64,000 nt of DNA from an uncultured Rothia sp. Lineage in GTDB: Bacteria; Actinomycetota; Actinomycetes; Actinomycetales; Micrococcaceae. Positions 36,264 to 44,758 of the stretch are shown piece by piece (the stretch's first letter is position 1; the number at the start of each line of letters is the position of its first letter). The position numbers and the translations under genes are program-made. The notes below the pieces were generated by a model. The model was given only the letters and a program-made list of their open reading frames with translations, had not been told where the DNA came from and ran no database searches. The stretch lies in contig CAMIIP010000003.1 in NCBI GenBank assembly GCA_946222285.1, positions 62,001 to 126,000 of the forward strand. The letters are read 5' to 3'.

Positions 36264-36368
36264 GCCATCATTCTCGCATGTTTGATGAGGGGGCGGTCAA
36301 AGTATTCATGAGAATATGGACTGCGGTAGAGAAGAAAGAAACAGTCAACCTGAGAAACGGGACATTTC

Positions 36369-37934
36369 ATGAGCTTAGCTCTTGCACAGAAAAGACAAAA
36401 AACTGAATCAGCTGGCTCTGCCTTACTTGCTCTCACGGTGTCACTGATGATTTTTGCTCTGTATAGCGTGTATTCCTATTTTCAATACAAGCACTTCGTG
36501 ACGCCCTCCTGGGATCTGGGCATTTTTTCCCAACTTGCTCAGGCTTATGCGAATGGGCAGGCGCCGATTGTGCCGATTAAAGGTCCGGATTTTAATCTCT
36601 GGGGAGATCACTTTCATCCTATTTTGATTTTTCTCACACCTTTTTACTTCTTTTTTCCCTCTCCTGCCACTCTGCTCTATGTGCAGAACGCGCTGCTGGC
36701 TCTTTCTGTGTTTTTGTTTTGCCGTTATGCGCAGAGAGTCGTTAGCACTCAGGCGGCGATGTGTTTTACGCTTGCCTATGCCCTGAGCTTCGGTATTCAA
36801 CAGGCAGTTTCTGTGCAATTTCACGAAGTTGCTTTTGCATTGCCCTTTTTGGTGCTCTCGATGGGAAATTTAGTGATGGCACGGGAAAAAAGCAAGGAAA
36901 AGGTCTATCTTCGCAGGGCTTTGCTCTGGTCACTACCTTTGGTTTTCGTAAAAGAAGATATGGGCATGACCGTGCTGATGATTGGGCTGGTCACGTTCAT
37001 TCGAACGGGTTGGTTAGCAAAGGCCAAAGACGACCTTTTTCCTCGTTCAGCCAATCATAGCCAGAGATTTGGAGCGCGAATTCGAAAATCAGGTTCTTCA
37101 CTGTTGACCTATAGCGTAGCTCTGGAGGCGATCGCGACCATGTTATGGGGTGTAGTTTGGTCGCTGATGGCCATGGCAGTGATTTTGCCCTATTTCAATA
37201 CGGCGGGTCAGTTTGACTATGCCGACAAGGTAAACCTCGAGACCGCTCTAGCAGATCCGCTACAGGCAATGCTGACTTTCATTTATCCCTGGCAGAAAAC
37301 GCTTTCTCTGCTCTTGCTTCTGCTGGTGGGCGTTATCCTCTGGGCATGCTCGCCCTTGGCCTTGATTACTCTTCCTACCCTGGCATGGCGTTTTCTCTCG
37401 TCTACCGAAGGGTATTGGGAATCGACCTGGCACTATTCGCTGGTACTGATGCCCGTCGTCTTTCTTGCTTTGCTTGATACCGTTGCTAGCCCTCCTCAAC
37501 TTCTTGCTAGATTGTATCGCCGCTTTTCTTTCAGCAGAGTAACGGCGATGTTGGGAACACTCGCTTTACTGGTTGCCCTCACGTTGATACCTTTTCAGCC
37601 TCTTAAGGAATTGGCGAACTCCCGTTTTACCAGTGCAGATGCATCGGCTTCCGACCAAGCAAAGCAAGAGGTTGTTGAAGCGATACCTGACGGTACAATA
37701 GCAGCCGCTGATCTTTCTGTTTTGACCTACCTCATTCCACATCACACTGTCTATTGGATTGGGCATTCTGGGGAACCCGCCCCAGACTACGTGGTCATCG
37801 ATAAAGCGGGATCTGCTTGGGGTGCTAATCCACCCCAAAATCCAGTAGATTACGCTACTCAACGCTATAACTCACCCTATGTTTTAGATCGGCAGGTTGG
37901 GTCAATCTATATCGTCAGAAAGTTGATGCTCTAA
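36369..37934 (+). CDS. DUF2079 polytopic membrane protein
   Basis: This is a 521-residue protein with about ten to eleven helices. The first loop has SWDLGIFSQLAQAYANG and WGDHFHPILIFLTPFYF, the strongest signatures of DUF2079, a family related to GT-C glycosyltransferases with acidic and histidine residues on the outer face. The C-terminal part (about 420-521) is a soluble extracytoplasmic domain. The activity of DUF2079 is unknown; lipid-linked sugar transfer is a family-level guess. It is divergent from the glycosylase remnant by about 105 bases. Confidence 0.85.
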   Translation: MSLALAQKRQKTESAGSALLALTVSLMIFALYSVYSYFQYKHFVTPSWDLGIFSQLAQAYANGQAPIVPIKGPDFNLWGDHFHPILIFLTPFYFFFPSPATLLYVQNALLALSVFLFCRYAQRVVSTQAAMCFTLAYALSFGIQQAVSVQFHEVAFALPFLVLSMGNLVMAREKSKEKVYLRRALLWSLPLVFVKEDMGMTVLMIGLVTFIRTGWLAKAKDDLFPRSANHSQRFGARIRKSGSSLLTYSVALEAIATMLWGVVWSLMAMAVILPYFNTAGQFDYADKVNLETALADPLQAMLTFIYPWQKTLSLLLLLLVGVILWACSPLALITLPTLAWRFLSSTEGYWESTWHYSLVLMPVVFLALLDTVASPPQLLARLYRRFSFSRVTAMLGTLALLVALTLIPFQPLKELANSRFTSADASASDQAKQEVVEAIPDGTIAAADLSVLTYLIPHHTVYWIGHSGEPAPDYVVIDKAGSAWGANPPQNPVDYATQRYNSPYVLDRQVGSIYIVRKLML

Positions 37935-37996
37935 GAACAGGGCATACTGTACGATGTATCACCCGCGACCCCATTAAAGTAAAACGTACTGTAAGG

Positions 37997-38170
37997 TTGA
38001 GCAAGTACATACCGGTTTCCCTAGATACCGATGATTGCGTCGACCGACTGAAAACAGGCGCTGAAATCAGTTTCCTTTATGAGCCCGATGCTCGTAAAGA
38101 CGAAGAGAATAGCTCGCTTAAAGAGCGCAAACCTTTGATCGTTCACCGCATTCCCGCCGGGTTTATGTGA
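37997..38170 (+). CDS. Possible small ORF before the DEAD-box helicase
   Basis: A 57-codon frame starting TTG reads SKYIPVSLDTDDCVDRLKTG and ends IPAGFM. The residue mix is protein-like (Asp/Glu/Lys-rich, few rare codons) and the frame is open further upstream without a better start. The ribosome binding site is poor, as AAGG touches the TTG. A hairpin starts right after the stop codon. I do not recognise it. It may be a small gene, a leader peptide or a chance frame. Confidence 0.35.
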   Translation: MSKYIPVSLDTDDCVDRLKTGAEISFLYEPDARKDEENSSLKERKPLIVHRIPAGFM

Positions 38171-38275
38171 GCGCCTGCATCCCAAATGCAGATGAGGTGG
38201 CGCCCTGGATATGGCCCACCGGCTGAAGGCGAGCACAGGGGGGATCACCGGGCAAACGCACCAATTTTTTGGTGC
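38171..38275 (+). promoter_or_regulatory. Structured leader of the DEAD-box helicase gene
   Basis: The interval 37935-38301 between genes includes two clear hairpins: CTGCAT / ATGCAG (38175-38191) inside a GCGC / GCGC outer pair, and GCACCAA-TTTT-TTGGTGC (38258-38275), which ends 16 bases before the GAGGAAA ribosome binding site. Cold-shock-type RNA helicase mRNAs often have long regulated leaders, so autoregulation is plausible but not shown. Confidence 0.4.
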
Positions 38276-38301
38276 ACCGATCCCATGCGATGAGGAAAAA
38301 T

Positions 38302-40254
38302 TTGACTAAAGATAACTCTGTCAACTCAGTAGACATTGAATTCATCGAACCCGCAGAAACTACTGTGGAAAACACCGAAACAAAAACCGATGCAGCACCT
38401 GCTGATGACGAAGGTGTACGCTTTAGCGAACTTGGTTTAGACGCGCGAGTTCTCTCAGCACTAGACAAAATTGGCTATGAAAAGCCTTCACTTATCCAGG
38501 AGCAGACCATTCCTTTGCTTCTCGGTGGGCGCGACGTCGTTGGTCTGGCTCAGACGGGTACCGGCAAGACCGCAGCGTTTGCGCTTCCCGCCCTATCGCG
38601 TATGGCCGAACTTGCTGATGTTAACGGTCCCACCAAAGACACCCAGGTTCTTGTTCTTGCACCTACTCGTGAACTAGCACTTCAGGGTGCTGAAGCTTTC
38701 ACATCTTTCGCAACCGAGATGGACGAGATTACCGTTCTTCCTATCTACGGCGGCTCACCTTACGGCCCTCAGCTCAACGGCCTTCGCCGCGGTGCTCAGA
38801 TAGTTGTGGGTACTCCCGGTCGAGTGATCGACCACCTCAAGAAGGGTTCTTTGGATCTTTCTAATCTGCAGTACCTTGTTCTGGATGAAGCAGATGAAAT
38901 GCTTCGCATGGGCTTTGCTGACGACGTTGAGGAAATCCTCAGCCAGACTCCTGACTCCAAGCAGGTAGCGCTATTCTCGGCAACTATGCCCAAGACCATC
39001 CGCAAGATTGCTGAAAAGTACCTCAACAACCCTGCCGAGGTTCGTGTTAAGTCCAAGACTTCAACCGCTCCCAACATTCGCCAGCGTTACATCCAGGTCA
39101 TGCACTCGCACAAGATCGACGCTATGACCCGCGTTCTTGAGGTTGGTAATTACGATGGTGTAATCGCTTTCGTTCGTACCAAGAAAGAAACCGAAGAACT
39201 CGCAGAGAAGCTGAAAGCTCGCGGCTACCAGGCAGCAGCTATCAACGGTGATATTCCTCAGCAGTTGCGTGAGCGCACCGTTGAGTCCCTACGTGCTGGC
39301 CGTATCGATATTCTCGTTGCAACCGACGTCGCCGCTCGCGGCCTTGACGTTGAGCGTATCTCCTTGGTGGTGAACTTCGATATTCCTCACGACACCGAGT
39401 CTTATGTGCACCGTATTGGTCGTACCGGGCGCGCGGGCCGTGAAGGTGAAGCAATTCTCTTCCTGACCCCTCGTGAGAAGTACATGTTGCGCCAGATTGA
39501 GAAGGCAACCCGTCAGCCCGTTGAGCAGATGCACATGCCTTCTGTTGCCGATGTGAACGAGAATCGTAAGACTCGTTTCGCTCAGCAGATTACTGACACT
39601 ATCGAATCTGAAGATCTCACTCTCTTCCGCGAAATTATCGCTAACTACGAGAATGAGAACGACGTTGATCCCTTGGAAATTGCAGCAGCTATTGCTGTCA
39701 TCGCCCAAGAAGGTCGCCCCTTCTTTGTAGAAGATATTCCTGAATCCAAGGGTCGTAACCGCGATGATCGTGGAGACCGTGGTGATCGCCGAGATCGTGA
39801 TGGTGGACGTGAACGTAAGTCTCGCCGTCAAGAAGAAGGCATGGTTGACTACAAGCTGCAGGTTGGTCACAAGAACCGTGTTAATCCCGGCATGATTGTT
39901 GGTGCTTTGACCAATGAAGGTGGCATTAAGGGCTCACAGGTCGGTTCTATCGATATTCGCCCTCACTTCACCATCGTTGGACTTCCTGAGGATCTTCCCC
40001 GTGATTTCTTCGATCGCCTGGAGAATACCGAACTTAACGGTGAATTCCTGAATATTCAGCGTGACCGTGGCCCCAAGGGTGGCGGCAACGGCGGCGGTAA
40101 GCGCTTTAGTCGTGGTGGCGACCGTGATGGTTATAAGAAGCGTTTTAATGACGAACGCCGCGGTGGTTCTCGTGGTGGCGGCCGTTTCGACCGTGACGAT
40201 CGCCGTGGCGGCGGCCGCGATGGCGGTTACAAACAGCGTTCTAATAAATACTAA
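38302..40254 (+). CDS. deaD: DEAD-box ATP-dependent RNA helicase (DeaD/CsdA type)
   Basis: This protein of about 650 residues carries all helicase motifs: AQTGTGKTAAF, PTRELALQ, DEADEM, SAT, and the domain 2 HRIGRTGRAGREG. A C-terminal DbpA-like RNA-binding domain (YKLQVGHKNRVNPG to FTIVGLP) is followed by an Arg/Gly/Asp-rich tail. It unwinds structured RNA in ribosome assembly and cold adaptation. TTG at 38302 is preferred, with GAGGAAA 4-10 bases upstream; ATG at 38290 is in frame but lacks a binding site. The gene has a long leader, described separately. Confidence 0.95.
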   Translation: MTKDNSVNSVDIEFIEPAETTVENTETKTDAAPADDEGVRFSELGLDARVLSALDKIGYEKPSLIQEQTIPLLLGGRDVVGLAQTGTGKTAAFALPALSRMAELADVNGPTKDTQVLVLAPTRELALQGAEAFTSFATEMDEITVLPIYGGSPYGPQLNGLRRGAQIVVGTPGRVIDHLKKGSLDLSNLQYLVLDEADEMLRMGFADDVEEILSQTPDSKQVALFSATMPKTIRKIAEKYLNNPAEVRVKSKTSTAPNIRQRYIQVMHSHKIDAMTRVLEVGNYDGVIAFVRTKKETEELAEKLKARGYQAAAINGDIPQQLRERTVESLRAGRIDILVATDVAARGLDVERISLVVNFDIPHDTESYVHRIGRTGRAGREGEAILFLTPREKYMLRQIEKATRQPVEQMHMPSVADVNENRKTRFAQQITDTIESEDLTLFREIIANYENENDVDPLEIAAAIAVIAQEGRPFFVEDIPESKGRNRDDRGDRGDRRDRDGGRERKSRRQEEGMVDYKLQVGHKNRVNPGMIVGALTNEGGIKGSQVGSIDIRPHFTIVGLPEDLPRDFFDRLENTELNGEFLNIQRDRGPKGGGNGGGKRFSRGGDRDGYKKRFNDERRGGSRGGGRFDRDDRRGGGRDGGYKQRSNKY

Positions 40255-40298
40255 AATCCGGAGCAGGTTTTATCCTGAAAATCTCTGAGGTTGGGTAA

Positions 40299-40345
40299 TA
40301 GAGGGGGGAGCGGAATTTAAGATTCTGCTTCCCTCTCTCATTTCT
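40299..40345 (+). terminator. Terminator after deaD
   Basis: An imperfect GC-rich stem (AGAGGGGGGAGC against GCTTCCCTCTCT) encloses an AT-rich apex, followed by CATTTCTTTC. It lies about 45 bases after the helicase stop codon. Confidence 0.6.
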
Positions 40346-40399
40346 TTCGAGAAGAATTATTCTCGTGGTGTAGAACACCCTGAATACTCTCTGAATAAT

Positions 40400-40429
40400 T
40401 TGCGCCGTTTCTAGCGTGTCATGTAAAGT
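40400..40429 (+). promoter_or_regulatory. Candidate promoter of the Thr-Met-Thr tRNA cluster
   Basis: TTGCGC (40400-40405) and TAAAGT (40424-40429) are separated by 18 bases, placing the transcription start a few bases before the first tRNA. Confidence 0.45.
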
Positions 40430-40439
40430 ATTCTCTGTT

Positions 40440-40511
40440 GCCCCGATAGCTCAGTGGTAGAGCGCCATCTTGGTAAGATGGAGGTCCCGGGATCGATTCC
40501 CGGTCGGGGCT
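40440..40511 (+). tRNA. tRNA-Thr (GGT), copy 1
   Basis: This is a 72-base tRNA. The acceptor GCCCCGA pairs with TCGGGGC, the anticodon stem CCATC/GATGG encloses TTGGTAA with anticodon GGT, and the T-arm is GGGATCGATTCCC. CCA is not encoded. It is identical to the copy at 40626. Confidence 0.95.
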
Positions 40512-40550
40512 CGCGCAAGAGCCAAAATTGAATAATTTTTGTGATTGCAT

Positions 40551-40624
40551 GGCGGTGTAGCTCAGCTGGTTAGAGCGCACGACTCATAATCGTGAGGTCG
40601 ACGGATCGAGCCCGTCCACCGCTA
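40551..40624 (+). tRNA. tRNA-Met (CAT)
   Basis: This is a 74-base tRNA. The acceptor GGCGGTG pairs with CACCGCT (one G-T pair), the D-arm is AGCTCAGCTGGTTAGAGC, and the loop CTCATAA has anticodon CAT. Features fit elongator methionine tRNA, although a CAT tRNA modified to read Ile AUA codons cannot be excluded by eye. Confidence 0.92.
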
Positions 40625-40625
40625 C

Positions 40626-40697
40626 GCCCCGATAGCTCAGTGGTAGAGCGCCATCTTGGTAAGATGGAGGTCCCGGGATCGATTCCCGGTCGGGGCT
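40626..40697 (+). tRNA. tRNA-Thr (GGT), copy 2
   Basis: It is identical over 72 bases to the copy at 40440 and begins one base after the tRNA-Met. The spacing suggests a duplication around the Met gene. The three tRNAs are probably one transcript ended by the terminator downstream. Confidence 0.95.
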
Positions 40698-40710
40698 CAG
40701 AGAATTGAGC

Positions 40711-40747
40711 AAAGCCCGTTTGGATTTATCCAAACGGGCTTTTTGTT
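40711..40747 (+). terminator. Terminator after the tRNA cluster
   Basis: This is a perfect 14-bp stem AAAGCCCGTTTGGA and complement (40711-40724 with 40729-40742), TTTA loop, then TTGTTT. It may also serve the converging MFS gene. Confidence 0.9.
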
Positions 40748-40772
40748 TAAAATGCTTGTTCTCCGAGAAGAA

Positions 40773-42149
40773 CTAGACCTCTTCGAGTTCTTTTCCGCGA
40801 GTTTCTTTCGCAAACATATAGGTGATTGCACCGATAAAGAGACAAACTGCAAAGAGGATAAATGCCTGAGAAACTTTGGCAGGATCTGCATCTGCAACAG
40901 CCACTCCGCCAATCACTGCCCCCATCATGTAAGGGCCAATAATTTTAGCGATAGCACCGATTCCGTATCCAAGACCTAAACCGGTGGATCGAGCCGCGGT
41001 GGGGAACTGCTCTCCACCGAACGCATTGAGAATACCGAAAGCGCCATCGCCAAACGTCATTGCTATCAGAATTCCGATGAAGAAAACGGTAGAACTTCCA
41101 TTGTTGAAAGCTGCAACTAGACAACCTACGCCGCCAAGAATACCAAAAATCAGCATGGTATAGCGGCGTCCAATGGCATCCGCTAGATAGGCTGATCCGA
41201 GGCGACCTAAGAGATCTGCGACCGAAACCAAAGCGAACAGTAAAGCAACGGTACTCAGCGAGAACCCGTAGACGCTACCGAGTAAGGTCTGGCCCCAGGA
41301 CTGGATAGTAAAAGATCCCAGCATAAACATGAAAGAACCGATAGTGATAACCAGCAGGGATTTCTTATAGGAGCCAAAGACTAGCGCATAAGCGCTCTTC
41401 TGCTCTTTCGGAACCGGAGGAAGCGAACCTACTTGCTCAACAGGAATATCCAGGGCCCAGGCGTAAGCTTGACGAGCGCCGTCTTCGTCTCCTTGTTTTT
41501 GGCGATAGCGAGGAGACTCAGGAACAACTCGTGCCCAGAAAATAAGCAGAATGGGAAGGGTACCAATACCAATCAGCAGATGCCAGTTATCTTTAGCAAG
41601 GTTTGAAGCCAATGACCCTAGCAATAGACCTGCCGGAATAAAAACTGATCCTAGTCCAGCAAGGAAGCCACGGTGCTTTGTAGGTACAAATTCCTGCACG
41701 TAGGGAATAGAAGTAATATTCAGACCACCAACACCGAACCCAACCAACACACGGAGAACAGCAAAAATAATCCAACCAGGTATACCGAACCAGCCCTCTT
41801 GACCCACAAAAAGACAAGCAAAGGTAAAAACGGTAAAGATAACTACACACCAAACAAAGGCGTTGCGCCGTCCAAAACGGTCAGCTAACGCTCCCCAGGA
41901 GATTGCGCCCAGAACAGTACCTAAACCAGCACAAGCTAGAATAATTCCAGACTCAGGCCCGGTAAGGCTCCATTCTTTGACAAGAATTGCAACAACAAAT
42001 CCAACGATAAAAATATCAAAGAACTCGGAAACGTTACCGGTTATAACCATTCCGATGAGCGATTTTTGGTGCCCTGTTAGCTTCTTACTATCAAGCTGTT
42101 CTTGGGCGGTCATTGTGTTAAACGGTTTCTCCGCAACAGTGGAACTCAT
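40773..42149 (-). CDS. MFS sugar / sugar-acid transporter of the ula-like operon
   Basis: This is a 458-residue major facilitator protein of 12 helices with the family loop GALADRFGRR between helices 2 and 3 and the PESPRYR motif at the central loop, both typical of sugar porters and metabolite:H+ symporters. It is the last gene of the operon that includes the kinase and ula enzymes, so it is the likely importer of the operon's substrate as a free, unphosphorylated compound. No PTS component is present. Confidence 0.88.
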   Translation of the reverse strand: MSSTVAEKPFNTMTAQEQLDSKKLTGHQKSLIGMVITGNVSEFFDIFIVGFVVAILVKEWSLTGPESGIILACAGLGTVLGAISWGALADRFGRRNAFVWCVVIFTVFTFACLFVGQEGWFGIPGWIIFAVLRVLVGFGVGGLNITSIPYVQEFVPTKHRGFLAGLGSVFIPAGLLLGSLASNLAKDNWHLLIGIGTLPILLIFWARVVPESPRYRQKQGDEDGARQAYAWALDIPVEQVGSLPPVPKEQKSAYALVFGSYKKSLLVITIGSFMFMLGSFTIQSWGQTLLGSVYGFSLSTVALLFALVSVADLLGRLGSAYLADAIGRRYTMLIFGILGGVGCLVAAFNNGSSTVFFIGILIAMTFGDGAFGILNAFGGEQFPTAARSTGLGLGYGIGAIAKIIGPYMMGAVIGGVAVADADPAKVSQAFILFAVCLFIGAITYMFAKETRGKELEEV

Positions 42150-42172
42150 GGTGAATCACTCTTTCTCAGCGG

Positions 42173-43123
42173 CTAACGGACGATATCGTCAGTAATAGGA
42201 ATATCGAGCTCTCTCGGCGAGAGAGTCGTGAGATCTCCGTGATGAGTCAGAGCAAAAGCAGAAGTTCGCTGGCCATAGGAGATACCGCTACGAACATCGT
42301 CGTTAAGATAGCCATGAATAGTACCTGCTACGAAGGAGTCACCAGCTCCAGGTCTATCAATCACAGGAACGCGGCTGACAGCAAAGGTATCTTCACCTTC
42401 AGACTCAGAAGACATGTAAACTCCCCTCACACCATCGGTGGAAACCACATGGGTTGAGCCAAAACGTTCACGTAACTTCTGTGACACCTCAACACCGTCT
42501 GCTTCTATACCAAATACCGCTGCCGCATCTTTCCTGGAACAAAGCAGCAAGTCTGCTAGTTCTGCTACCGGTGTGAGAACCCGTCCGGCGTCCTCATTAC
42601 TCCAGAGAGTAGTCCGGTGATTGACGTCGAGTACCAGCTTGATTCCCCGCTCTTTTGCCTGGCGGGCAGCAAACTGTACAATGTTCGCAGTATCTTCGGT
42701 GAGCGCCGCAGTGATACCTGTCAAGAAGAAAATCTCTGTATCTAGCAAATCGTCCCGATTAAAGTCTTCGGGTTTAGCGGAACGAAACGGGGTATGCAAA
42801 CGGTCATAAATGACTCTTCCTGGCATGGGTGGTTCTCCAGGCTCCAGGAAATAGAGGGCTACTCTGCCTTCTTCAACCCTCTTCACATTATCCATGTTCA
42901 TGCCTGATGCACGGTATTCAGAGATAACCCGACGAGCCACAGGACCGCGGGGGAGGACAGTTCCCCACGTAGTATTTCGACCTAGTTGTGCTAATAGACC
43001 GGCAACATTAGCCTCTGAACCGGCAGCCGTCATACGTAAATTACGGGTGGAACTGAGGCGCTCACCCTGAGGAACAGTGATTCTAATCTGGTCCTCGCCA
43101 ATAGCTGAGAGATCGTACTTCAT
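42173..43123 (-). CDS. PfkB-family carbohydrate kinase
   Basis: This is a ribokinase-fold protein of 316 residues. The N-terminal GSEANVAGLLAQLG is a substrate-side signature and the C-terminal IDRPGAGDSFVAGTI holds the catalytic Asp and anion hole. It most resembles 2-keto-3-deoxygluconate kinases, which act on sugar acids. In this operon it may phosphorylate the imported sugar acid or lactone, replacing the PTS phosphorylation step of the classical ula pathway. The substrate is inferred from context only. It lies 35 bases after ulaF. Confidence 0.88.
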   Translation of the reverse strand: MKYDLSAIGEDQIRITVPQGERLSSTRNLRMTAAGSEANVAGLLAQLGRNTTWGTVLPRGPVARRVISEYRASGMNMDNVKRVEEGRVALYFLEPGEPPMPGRVIYDRLHTPFRSAKPEDFNRDDLLDTEIFFLTGITAALTEDTANIVQFAARQAKERGIKLVLDVNHRTTLWSNEDAGRVLTPVAELADLLLCSRKDAAAVFGIEADGVEVSQKLRERFGSTHVVSTDGVRGVYMSSESEGEDTFAVSRVPVIDRPGAGDSFVAGTIHGYLNDDVRSGISYGQRTSAFALTHHGDLTTLSPRELDIPITDDIVR

Positions 43124-43158
43124 TGTTCTTCTCCTTCGACATATAGTTTTCGCTGAGA

Positions 43159-43827
43159 TTAATCGCTGACACCGAGGCTGGCTGCAGAGGTGCCGTAACG
43201 ATTGTGATAGCGATCGTAATTAGATTCAATTTCTTCATCCGAGAGTGGGGTAACTGTGCCAATCTGCTCGGCAATAGCGACAGTGCGGGCGGCATCTTCA
43301 ACCATGACGGCGGCTTTAACTGCATCTTTAATAGAAGAGCCGATTGTAAAAACACCGTGCTGTTGCATGAGGATAGCGGGGGAGCGACCAATTTTTGAGA
43401 CGACTTCTTTGCCGATGGCATCACCACCGATGGGGGCATATCCGCCACACGGTACCGGTCCGCCGAACTCGTCGGCAAGAGCTGTCAAAACGCAGGGAAT
43501 TTCACGACCAACCGCAGCAAAAGCCGTGGCATAAGTGGAATGTGTATGAACTACGGAGCGAACGTCAGGGCGGTTCTTGTAGATCCCTAGGTGGGAGAGG
43601 GTATCTGATGAGGGACCGTGTTCTCCCTCAACTATTTTGCCTTCCATATCAACGACTACCATGTCATTGGGAGACATCTCGTCGTACAACATTCCTGAAG
43701 GCTTAATGACGATGACGTCGTGCTCTTCGTCATAGGCTGAAAGATTACCTCCCGTCCATACAACTAGTCCTTCTCGAGTTAGAGCGATGTTTCCTTCATA
43801 AACCTGTTTCTTAAGATTTTCTAGCAT
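43159..43827 (-). CDS. ulaF: L-ribulose-5-phosphate 4-epimerase
   Basis: This is a class II aldolase/epimerase fold protein of 222 residues. Substrate and zinc motifs are TGGNLSAYD, KPSGM, DTLSHLGIYKNRP, the zinc His pair VHTHSTYATAFA, and QQHGVFTIG with the third zinc ligand. It converts L-ribulose 5-phosphate to D-xylulose 5-phosphate, the last step of ascorbate, lyxose or arabinose routes. Neighbours ulaE and ulaD favour the ula/sgb naming over araD. GAGGTAG precedes the ATG. Confidence 0.92.
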   Translation of the reverse strand: MLENLKKQVYEGNIALTREGLVVWTGGNLSAYDEEHDVIVIKPSGMLYDEMSPNDMVVVDMEGKIVEGEHGPSSDTLSHLGIYKNRPDVRSVVHTHSTYATAFAAVGREIPCVLTALADEFGGPVPCGGYAPIGGDAIGKEVVSKIGRSPAILMQQHGVFTIGSSIKDAVKAAVMVEDAARTVAIAEQIGTVTPLSDEEIESNYDRYHNRYGTSAASLGVSD

Positions 43828-43837
43828 GACTACCTCA

Positions 43838-44748
43838 CTATTTTATTTTCGCTATGCTCAAGCCGGCTTCTTTGAGCCAACCTTCAACTTTTTCTCGGGC
43901 CGCAGCTGAAACACTTGCCGAGTCAGGAGCATTATCGTTCCACATTTCGATCATGAGACGGCCAGACCACCTCTGGCGTTTTAGTTCAGCAAATGCGGTG
44001 GGAAAATCAGCGATTCCTTCGCCGAGGGGACTCTGCGCGGTTCGCCTACACGGACATCTTTGATGTGCATAGCGACCATACGACCTTCCCCTGCTCGTAA
44101 TTCAGATTCTGTATCAAGCTGTTGCTCGGCGATATTGCCGATATCCGGGTAGATCTGTAACCAGGGAGAGTTGATTTCTTGGCAAATTTCTACAGCTTTC
44201 GAGATGGAAGTGATATCGTTTCCGTCAACATTTTCTATGCCCAGCATGACGCCGGCTCGGGCAGCAAATCCAACGGCTTCCCGTAGCGCTTCAATGTAAC
44301 GTTCTCTTTGACCTTCAGTGGCTTCTTCGTAATAGGCGAAGTATCCTGCAACCTGTAGAACCGGTGCACCAAGATCACGGCATAGCTCAATTCCCTTACG
44401 AAAAATCTCTGAGGCTTCTTGACGCACTGATTCGTCGGCGGAACCGGGACCAACAGCACGGTGTACAGATAGGCAGATGCCTCCAATCTGCACACCGTAC
44501 CGTGCTGCAGCATCACGAACCGCGCGACGCTCCAGTAGCGGCCAGTCAAGACGCGCCTTGCGCTCTGCAGATTCATCAACAGAAAGATCTGTAAAGCTGA
44601 ACCCACCTTTCTTGACTTCTGCAAAGAATTCGTCCCAATCGGTGATATCTGGCATTGCTTTTTCGTAGATACCCAGGACGATATCTCCTTCCGACAATGC
44701 ACGAGGACGAGAATCACAACCGCAGGATTCGTGAACTGCAATAGACAT
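43838..44748 (-). pseudogene. ulaE: L-ribulose-5-phosphate 3-epimerase with a frameshift
   Basis: Read from ATG 44748, the frame gives a TIM-barrel UlaE/SgbU epimerase (GGICLSVHRAVGPGS, LQVAGYFAYYEE, GIENVDG, YPDIGN, MHIKDV). At the GGGG run 44026-44029 (CCCC on the coding strand) one base is missing. The next frame then continues with LGEGIADF, AELKRQRWSG and LMIEMWND, typical of the UlaE C-terminus, and stops at 43838, ten bases before ulaF. Restored length is 303 residues, slightly long for the family. Unrepaired translation ends at 43981 and lacks the last metal ligand region. Either a true mutation or a sequencing error. Confidence 0.88.
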
Positions 44749-44758
44749 GTATCTTCTC

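Noticed and set aside
38236..38243. Run of six G in the deaD leader considered as a third slippage site
   Set aside because: It is not in an established reading frame, so length change would not switch a protein.
39289..39870. 193-codon minus-strand frame inside deaD
   Set aside because: Shadow of a well-conserved helicase coding region; Thr/Ile-rich product with no family resemblance.
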